64,000 nucleotides of DNA, taken from the NCBI GenBank assembly GCA_039000515.1, contig JBCFYV010011135.1, positions 15,645,934-15,709,933 on the forward strand. Reading direction: 5' to 3'. Shown one piece after another: positions 56,755 to 64,000 of the stretch (position 1 is the stretch's first letter; every line of letters begins with the position of its first letter). The translations under genes were made by a program, and so were the position numbers. The notes beneath the pieces are model-generated. The model did not search any database and was not told where the DNA came from. It was given only the letters and a program-made list of their open reading frames with translations. This DNA comes from Timema cristinae. Lineage: Eukaryota; Arthropoda; Insecta; Phasmatodea; Timematidae.

Positions 56755-56965
56755 CCATTTCGGTGGTCTTATGGTCTAAGGCGTCCCTTTCGTGTTAAAT
56801 TGGCTTGTATGATGATGACAGGTAGATTGGGTTTTGAATCCTGGTCGGACCTACTGAAAGTGGTTTTCTTAAATAGTTTCCCCCTATCTTTCCACGCAAA
56901 TGCGGGTAGATTACCTCTAAAATGTTTCCTTTCTCATCCCTAACCCACTAGAGTAATTTTATATA
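56755..56965 (+). repeat. Diverged type-1 SINE, copy 2
   Basis: Same as 2383-2600. Confidence 0.65.
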
Positions 56966-56975
56966 TATATATATA

Positions 56976-57451
56976 TCTATACTTATAAAATAACATGTCC
57001 TGACTGACTGACTGACTGACTGATTCATCATCGCCGAGCGCAAACTATCAAGGCTACAAGCATGGAATTCGGACTGTATATTCATTTTATTATGTAGGCA
57101 CCCACTAAGAAAGGATTTTAGAAAATTCCACTCCAAAGGGGTCAAAATAGGGATGATAATATGTATGAAAGTCCGTCATTTTGAAAGTTACATAAACAAA
57201 ATTTTGTATTTCGGTTATTGACGTAAAACAAATAAATACGTGTTTCAGGAATTTTGAAAATTTTATTTAATAAGGGATGAGAAAGGGGGTGAAAGCTTGT
57301 ATCGGACTTGCATTATTTTTGATCTGAGGTCAAGTTATGGTCATCAACGTAACGTAATATTTTAAATTAATCTGTAAATACATATGTATATTTTCGTATT
57401 TGTATATAATCAACTTCCACGCGAGCAAAGCCGCGGGCAACAGCTATCTAG
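56976..57451 (+). mobile_element. Non-autonomous Helitron-like element, copy 3
   Basis: TCTATACTTATAAAATAACA start after A and GCTATCTAG end before T. Counterpart of 2611-3093 and sister of 34-527. It lacks one ATGTATGATA repeat present in the other two copies. Confidence 0.7.
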
Positions 57452-57493
57452 TTACTATATAAATATATATATATGTATATATGAACCGGTACC

Positions 57494-57660
57494 GGCCCCG
57501 TAGTGTAATGGTCAGTACACTTGGTTACGAGCTTAGGGGTCTCAGACTCGATTCCCGGCTGGTGCCTTGGATATTTGTCTCTTAAGGGGAATTATTCCGA
57601 CGGTACAAGGGCTTGGCTAGTTAGACTCTAGGCTAAGACTCACACTGGCTCTATAAGGTC
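57494..57660 (+). repeat. Type-3 tRNA-like SINE, copy 2
   Basis: Copy 2 of 3146-3310 with CCCGTAGTGTAATGGTCAGT. Confidence 0.55.
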
Positions 57661-57953
57661 ATATTCACGATAATCACATCGTTTCATTACGGGTACGTGT
57701 GGACAACCTCGTGTTTTGCACTCCGGGTAACGCTCTGTGCGGCCAATAGTCTACATACAGGCGAATGAAACTCGCTGCTATGTCCCTCCCGGTAAGTAAT
57801 GCCATACAATCAAGGAAATATGAAGATGCAATGATAAAAATTAAAAAAAAAACTTTCAGTGGACAGGGGAACTAAACGTCCGGCATATTCTAATATAATT
57901 TGCAAGTGGCATGGAGGTTGGGGTTTGTAACCTAACAGAGTGAATGTCTACTA

Positions 57954-57954
57954 C

Positions 57955-57991
<37 letters not shown>

Positions 57992-58252
57992 ACCGCGTCT
58001 TACTACCCGTTCGGGTTATACGCACTTACGCTAATGTGTAATGGTAGGGTGATTGTGAGATGAAATGAAGGACCTACAGTTTAACGTGGAATCCGAACCA
58101 CGGTGGAGTCCTGGCATTCCCCACATTCACAAGATGTCTTGTCAGAGGTGAAGGGAGGGTTTGGTAATCAGATAAATCTGTGCCGGGACCGAGGATTGAA
58201 CCCCGGCCGCCAGCACAGAAGTTTGACACCTTACCCCTGGACCATCAGGTCA
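57954..58252 (-). repeat. Type-2 SINE with (ATT)n
   Basis: Counterpart of 3600-3888 with a longer (ATT)11 tract and a full-length head complement (GGACCATCAGGTCACC). Confidence 0.88.
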
Positions 58253-59088
58253 CCGAATGTCTACTAAAGGCCGGTCTTATGACTACTGGATAAATATTAA
58301 TCTGGTAGATAAATATTTATATCTGGTGGATAAGTTAAAAGTGCGTCTTATGACTGCCAGATAAAATATATTTATCCATCACATTTCCATCTGGAGGTAT
58401 AAGTAACCGATAACTTTTATTTGGAAGTAAGAATGGTTTTTTCCATAGTGACGCGTTGTTTTTTTTTAATGAGGTTTCACCTATCAGCATCTGTTTTTAG
58501 GTTAAAATCTTGGTTCGTGTATTTAGAAGCACATGCCCGGGCTCTAACTCTATAAAGTTCGAACATTTAATTCACAATTTTATATAAACTGACAAAATAT
58601 TTGTAGTGTTATTATTGGACCACTTTATGCAACAACAGACCAAGAACCACCAATATAGTTTTGAGTAAATGAGCTTTTAGCAACAATATAAGAAAAAAAA
58701 AATGGTTATAACATATATTTTAAATTTTTTTTCCATATCATTTTTAAAAATAACTTAAATTTAATTCTTAGGTGACAAACATTTAAATATTTAAGTAGAA
58801 AAGGAGATATATTGATTGTTGGCGCTAGTCTGCTATTGCTTTTGACTCCATTGTGAGGTTTAGCTATGAATAATAAAACCAACTGCATTTTGTCATTTAT
58901 TCTGTTATTTCAAAACTATAAACAGTAGATAGGAACAAACAATAAGTCAATAACAATATAATATTGGGTTCTGCTTAAGACATTTATTTATTCAATTCAA
59001 TTTAAATTAAATTAAAATAAGGCGCAATAAAAACAGTGAAAAAGTCTATGTAAATAATTTTGAAATTATGTTTAGGCTAAATTAATGC

Positions 59089-61040
59089 TTAGCTTTCTTC
59101 TTCTTCAACAACAAAATCAAGTATACCTTCATATCTGTCTATGTCATCCTCAATTCCTTCTTTAGATTAGATATTCTGATAGAACCTCTTAGCATCTGAA
59201 GGTATTAGTTGCAAAATACTCTTGATGTCGTTTAGCTATGGAATTGAGATTGGTTTTCCATCTGGCCAGAGTTGCACAAAGTTTTGGCAAAAGTTATGAC
59301 GGCTAATGGCCCGTCTACAACCAAACGCACCCGCTTGTCGGACTCGCAACTACGCAATAACGTAATTTTGTCTGTCTACAATAGCTTACTCAAACACAAT
59401 CGTATGTCGGAACTGTCGGACCATCTTGTCGGGAGGAGATGAACACTGTCCATCTCTTGCGTTTATGTAGTTGCGTTGGCTTGCGTTCAGCCAATCAAAA
59501 TACAAATATAGATTGACTACTAAAATCAAATAATTTGAAGTTATTTGGTCTATGACAACAACGCTTGGAAATGTATAGTAATGAATACAGGATTTCCAAT
59601 TAAAATCATGTGTATTCATCCAGTTAATATCTTTTAAATATTTATTTCTTATTTGAAAACATTAATATGAATTTGACTTTTATAGTCATCATTGATGTTT
59701 GTTCCTATTGGTTGAAATTACGTTTTACGACTTTTTCATTGTAGACAGTCTATTTTGTAATTTAATAAAAGCGTAATTACGAGTGCATTTGCGATTGCGT
59801 AGTTGCGAGTCCGACAAGCGGGTATGTTGGTTGTAGACTGGCCTTTAAGGATGAGTGACCTAATCGTTTCTTAAGTAAGCTTACTTGTTGCTCGTCCCCA
59901 TTGAAGGTGCTGCGCATGTAAATGTCGATTGGGTTCTCGCTCAACAACACAATTTCACGAGTTTTTAGCCAATTTACTGGGTTGTTTTTAATGTCTTTCT
60001 TTCTGTTTGTGATGCTTTGCTTCAAGCCTTGTTGTTCCTACAAAGTCAATCTTTTCCATTCTAATGACATTGAGTTTTTTTCCCTTACAGCCTAACATGA
60101 CGTTGATATAGTCATCAGGCGTATACGTGCGCAGTTGAAGTTTCAAGGCACATTTTATGTCTCCAAATACTGAATCATTGGGCAAAAAACTGTGTCCAGA
60201 GATGAGAAAACAAATAGTTATTTTCTTAAGAGAGCTATGTAGCTCCATTATAGATTTTACCATTAAGGTAATTTTTATATTTCGGTTTTGACCTCCGCAC
60301 GAGTCAGATCAAACAATAAACTCCTCCGTTTCTTCTCCTAAATTGATTTCAACATGTTTTTTTAGGCATGAACCTATTTCTTGTGAACCTCTACCTGCCT
60401 CTCCTTCAACCCAAAGGAAACAAAATTATTTCCACTGGACCCAGAATGGACACCACAGTTATAGATTCATAGAACTCGCTTGTAGAACACAATGTTGGTC
60501 GAAATTTTGGGTATAGAGGCAGGGTCTTCTGTATATCAAAGGTGAATACTTCTAGACCAAGGCTTTCCTTAGCTTTCCCCAAATCATCTTTCATCAAATC
60601 TTGTGCAAATTTTGCTTCTTCGTGGTGTCTTACATGCTTTTCTTCAAGCTCAGCTTTGATATCACCTTTAGCACTTTTTTTTTGTGTGCCACTAACGAAT
60701 CACACATGTTGCATGTGTATTTCTTTAGTGGTTTTCTTTTAAAGTTAAACTTGCTGTAAAATATTTTTTGTATGTTGAAAACGAGACGAGCTTACTGTAC
60801 TCCTCTTTATACATAGCATACATTACTGGAAGGGCGGTGTCACATGACAAATATTCCTTTTCAGTCTTGGATCGCGAATAATGTGATTTGTATCTGGGAT
60901 ACTTGTTAATGTGGTCCACAATTTGAAGCTCTTGCTGTGATGTTAACTAACCTCAAAAGACGTTACTACGCTTTCGACATTAACTGGATTTTCTTTCTTC
61001 TTAAGTAACTCTAAAATCTTTCTAATTCTACCGGACATTT
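59089..61040 (-). pseudogene. Transposase-like gene of the SDSCGGQNRN family, decayed
   Basis: Read on the minus strand from ATG 61040 (MSGRIRKILELLKKKENPVN) to an acidic C-terminus EDDIDRYEGILDFVVEEEES-stop at 59089. In order: DHINKYPRYKSHYSRSKTEK, YTCNMCDSLVAHK (zinc pair), FDIQKTLPLYP, WVEGEAGRGSQEIGSCLKKH, a stop where W is expected, SDSCGGQNRNIKITLMVKSI, CFLISGHSFLPNDSVFGDIK, NWLKTREIVLLSENPIDIYM and VQLWPDGKPISIP. The conserved D (FDIQ), E/RG (WVEGEAGRG), D (SDSCGGQN) and D (GHSFLPNDS) suggest a DDE/D RNase-H-like transposase; this is inference. The family is common and multi-copy in invertebrates and I know no agreed name. Several stops and frameshifts, plus a 539-bp MITE at 59307-59845, disable it. 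I found no terminal inverted repeats. Confidence 0.7.
59307..59845. mobile_element. Harbinger-like MITE inside the transposase pseudogene
   Basis: Ends are inverted repeats of about 45 bp (GGCCCGTCTACAACCAAACG, CACCCGCTTGTCGGACTCGC, AACTACGCAAT; mirrored at 59745-59843). It is flanked by TAA on both sides (59304-59306, 59846-59848). A 3-bp TWA duplication is typical of PIF/Harbinger. The AT-rich interior has no gene. Confidence 0.75.
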
Positions 61041-61675
61041 TAAAATTTTAACAATATACCTTTTCAAAAAAACTTATAACATTGATGCACAATATATATC
61101 ACAGAAAGAGAGAATTTTTTAAACAAATATAAAAGATAATACTCCACATACTTTATCACTAGACTGTGACAAGCAGGTTGTACTTGGTCTCTTGATGTAA
61201 AACTCTGTAAAGTAGCATTGAGAGTACAAACACAAACTGTGGGGACTTGGTCTTTTGATGCATAACGAAAATGCAGCCATAGAGAAAGGGTGGTTAGTCT
61301 ATACTAATTTATCAAGCTAGAAACGGCCGATAGAGAAACTAGTATTTTTTTCATGTAGTTTCAACATTTGGCTACAAGATGGCATCAATATCTGCATTTT
61401 TTAAAAATTGCACTTGATCTGTTGATGCATAGATCGGTCTATTTATATAAGAACAAATTATAATAATGTGAGTACAATAAATGAAATTTTGTAAACATTG
61501 TACCCAACTATTACCCACATTTTGGCAGACACCAAAATTAGTACTTGCAAGACATCTTAGCTTCTTCGCCCAAGTGACCTCATCTATTTAATCGCACTCG
61601 TTTAGCCACCATTATTCAACAAATGTTGAACCTTGCGTATTCTGAATAAAAATACATTTATCATACATATTTTTT
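61041..61675. other. Upstream flank of the transposase pseudogene, no gene seen
   Basis: Contains a repeated phrase (ACTTGGTCTCTTGATGTAAA at about 61185 and ACTTGGTCTTTTGATGCATA at about 61245; again CACTTGATCTGTTGATGCAT at about 61412), three spaced copies of unknown role. Confidence 0.4.
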
Positions 61676-61962
61676 TACAGACAATTTTTTCGGTCAAAAT
61701 AAATAAAATATAGCTTCAGTCGAAACATAAAGTTTAATTGTCTTTACATGATGATATACACAGTTGTTGAATATCTGACATTAGCATAACCTCATTAGAT
61801 GACAAACATTTTGAATGAAGAGAAAAACGTTGTCATTAAATTACAGAACAACCCTTGACAGATGTTCAAAAACTTTTGAGGTCACCATGTAAAGAAAATT
61901 AAACTCTTTATGTTTCTACTGGAGCAATATTTAATTTATTTTGACAAAAAAAATAATTTACA
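61676..61962. mobile_element. MITE family A, copy 3
   Basis: GGTCAAAATAAATAAAATAT at left, mirrored by ATTTAATTTATTTTGAC at right, with the TTGTTGAATATCTGACATTA interior of copy 1. Confidence 0.7.
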
Positions 61963-61989
61963 TTTACCTTTTCTCGCGTTCCCTACATT

Positions 61990-62042
61990 CCCACCTTAAC
62001 ACTACACCCACCTTAACACTACACCCACCTTAACACTACACA
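61990..62042 (+). repeat. Short tandem repeat, 16 bp x 3
   Basis: CACCTTAACACTACAC repeated three times with a partial fourth. Confidence 0.85.
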
Positions 62043-62499
62043 TCCAACCCTTCTAAATATTTACCAATCCGTTGGCAGGATGAAACTATCTTAAAATAAT
62101 TATTAATATATTCGTCAATCACCTCAACAATCGAAACCTGGTTCTCTAGATTTGTCTTTGACCACACTGACTTCCTATCCACTGGGACAGGCACTCCACT
62201 TTGTATAGAACACATTTAAAAAAAGAATGTTATCATCAAAAACTAATATTATAATCAGCTTAATGAGGTTCATTTATTGGTTCAAATGTCTGTGGTTTTT
62301 ATACTCTTGACACGGCCGTCTGAATCAACGTGATGGAAATATGAATAATTCAAACTAGGATGACACATTCTCGAACGAAAATATCTACATAATGTATCAA
62401 TCCACCTGTTTTATCTGACATGATACTGTCACTATTAACAAACGTCAAAAAGCGTGAACTATACAGTGAGCATTCGAGATCTAATTGAACATCTACGTG
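62043..62499. other. No gene seen
   Basis: AT-rich spacer. Confidence 0.35.
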
Positions 62500-62780
62500 G
62501 GGACCTGGTGGTCTAGGGGTAAGGTGTCAGACTTCTGTGCTGGCGGCCGGGGTTCAATCCTCGGTCCCAGCACAGATTTATCTGATTACCAAACCCTTCC
62601 TTCACCTCTGACAAGACATCTTGTGAATGTGGGGAATGCCAGGTCTCCACCGTGGTTTGGATTCCACGTTAAACTGTAGATCCTCCATTTCATCTCACAA
62701 TCACCCTAACATTACACGTTAGCGAACGTTCGTATGACCCGAACGGGTAGTAAGACGTGGTGCTAATAATAATAATAATA
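62500..62780 (+). repeat. Type-2 SINE with AAT tail
   Basis: GGGGACCTGGTGGTCTAGGG, GGGGTTCAATCCTCGG, short-middle version, tail ACCCGAACGGGTAGTAAGAC + GTGGTGCTAATAAT. Confidence 0.9.
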
Positions 62781-62784
62781 CACC

Positions 62785-63195
62785 AAAACTATTGCACGTG
62801 AATGCTTTCTGCTTAAAAATTATTGAAGATAAATAGTTAATAGAATTTCTTAATACTGAACATTGTTGAAATATTAAATTATATTTGGATAAAAACTGTA
62901 TTGAAAAGGCCGTTTTTGACCATTTTTGAATGGCTTCATAGATAAGTACTGTGCACAAATCATCATTCTGTCATAACAGGGACATATTGTAGTTGTTAAC
63001 AAGAAACTTTGTCGTTTTGTCCCCATCGTCACCACGGAAAATGTCGAGTAATCGTTCAAATACGAATGCACTGGACACCTTTCTGTCATATCGTAGGTCT
63101 TTTATTTTCCCTTTTACTCCCACACCATACGCGCACACACATGTAGTTATAATGAACAGGGAGCTGAGTTGGGCCTGCTATCATGAACGCTGTTA
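62785..63195 (+). repeat. Repeat B, copy 4
   Basis: Matches 15440-15895 from TGCACGTGAATGCTTTCTGC to GGGCCTGCTATCATGAACGC. It carries an extra CGCGCACACACATG. Confidence 0.7.
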
Positions 63196-63199
63196 AATT

Positions 63200-64000
63200 A
63201 ATGGACTTAATAAGAAAATCAGACTGTGTGGACATTCAGGAAAATAAATATACACGTAGGTCTATACATACAAACAGAACTTCAAAGATTTATAAACAAT
63301 TTAATTTTAAATTGAGGAGACATAATTTGTAAGCATATCACAAGCATATCACCTAAATATAGAAATTTTTTAATTTTTGTAAGACTTTTATTCATAGGCC
63401 TACTTTGTATAGAAATGACAATATAGAGATTATAAAAACAGTTTCTGGTTGATTTTACCCAATAAACTGGACAGATCTTAATTTTAATATGGCTGCCATG
63501 TGTAATCACAAGTTTGGGTTGGGAGTAGTTGGTTTTAGTTTGGACGAGTGAGAAGGGGAATTGGTGGGGAGAGGGTGGGAGATCGAAATTATAACAACAC
63601 GCGTCCTACCACCACCACCCCTCCACATCCCCAACCCTCACCCCCTTATTTCCGTCAAAATCATAGCATTTATTGAATCAGCATTTCAGCAATGACGTGG
63701 CAATAGGTTACGTGGTTTGACAACCCGGATAATTCCTCCCTTACACCTCCTACCCCTAAAGTATTCTCCCCCTCCCCTACCCACTAATACCAAATCCATG
63801 CCGCACAATCCACAGTGTCAATACAAGAGAACATTTTCCATTTCAGCCTGGTACACTCTTATACGAGGATGATACATTATATTTTGCAACACTGATAGTG
63901 TAACTGACATTTCCTGGCGTTTCAAAAGGGTCAGTTTCATAGTCAGACTTAATACGCCTCAAGTGCGGCACTATACTAAATACAAGACACCTAGACCAGC
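63200..64000. other. No gene seen
   Basis: AT-rich to 63520, then a G/C-richer part (63540-63800) with C-rich runs (CCACCACCACCCCTCC). No ORF with a recognisable domain. Confidence 0.35.

Larger units (their letters stand above)
54688..58759 (+). repeat. Segment X, copy 2 (duplicate of 1-4386)
   Basis: Colinear with 1-4386. It lacks Helitron copy 1 (empty A|T target at 54720/54721), has the SINE fragment 54771-54921 and differs in microsatellite lengths. Sequence continues past 58759 where copy 1 meets the gap. Confidence 0.9.

Overview
The window is AT-rich, repeat-dominated eukaryotic nuclear DNA. The one clear coding gene has a GT-AG intron. Several independent tRNA-like SINE families, Helitron-like, mariner, pogo, hAT and LINE remnants and many minisatellites point to an invertebrate, most likely an arthropod. 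I cannot name the species. I see no convincing single-copy host gene, no rRNA, no certain functional tRNA gene and no CRISPR array. Almost everything recognisable is a mobile element, a broken transposase gene or a tandem array.

Layout: 1-4386 is a SINE/Helitron mosaic that ends exactly at a 100-N gap (4387-4486). It is a near copy of 54688-58759. 4487-19454 holds a P-loop ATPase fragment cut by the gap, SINEs, a MITE family, mariner, pogo and LINE remnants, and a hAT transposase pseudogene at about 17.24-19.26 kb. 19455-29066 and 29167-36656, separated by a second 100-N gap, are two copies of one segment. The first carries a nearly intact 3.15-kb pogo-like transposon; the second has the empty target site. 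Both carry a possible foldback-like element whose arms are inverted minisatellite arrays. 37.5-39.1 kb is a 41-bp minisatellite. 40.8-41.6 kb holds mariner and LINE remnants. 43063-46202 is a 3.1-kb transposon with TIRs of about 320 bp around one decayed gene (XPG/FEN-like nuclease motifs plus a Cys-rich C-terminus; Academ-like), inserted in a SINE. A 56-bp array (47 kb) and a CpG-rich 38-bp array (51-52 kb) follow. 59089-61040 is a decayed gene of a widespread transposase-like family with an SDSCGGQNRN motif, split by a Harbinger-like MITE.

The two internal duplications meet the N gaps exactly. They differ by clean presence/absence of a pogo element, a Helitron and a SINE, by a 25-bp micro-inversion and by array length. 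The simplest reading is that both haplotypes of a heterozygous animal were scaffolded in tandem, so copy number here should not be taken at face value.

The most novel items are the Academ-like element, the SDSCGGQNRN pseudogene, the inverted-minisatellite element and a LINE whose last codons have expanded into a minisatellite. Family names come from motif recognition only; no database search was possible.
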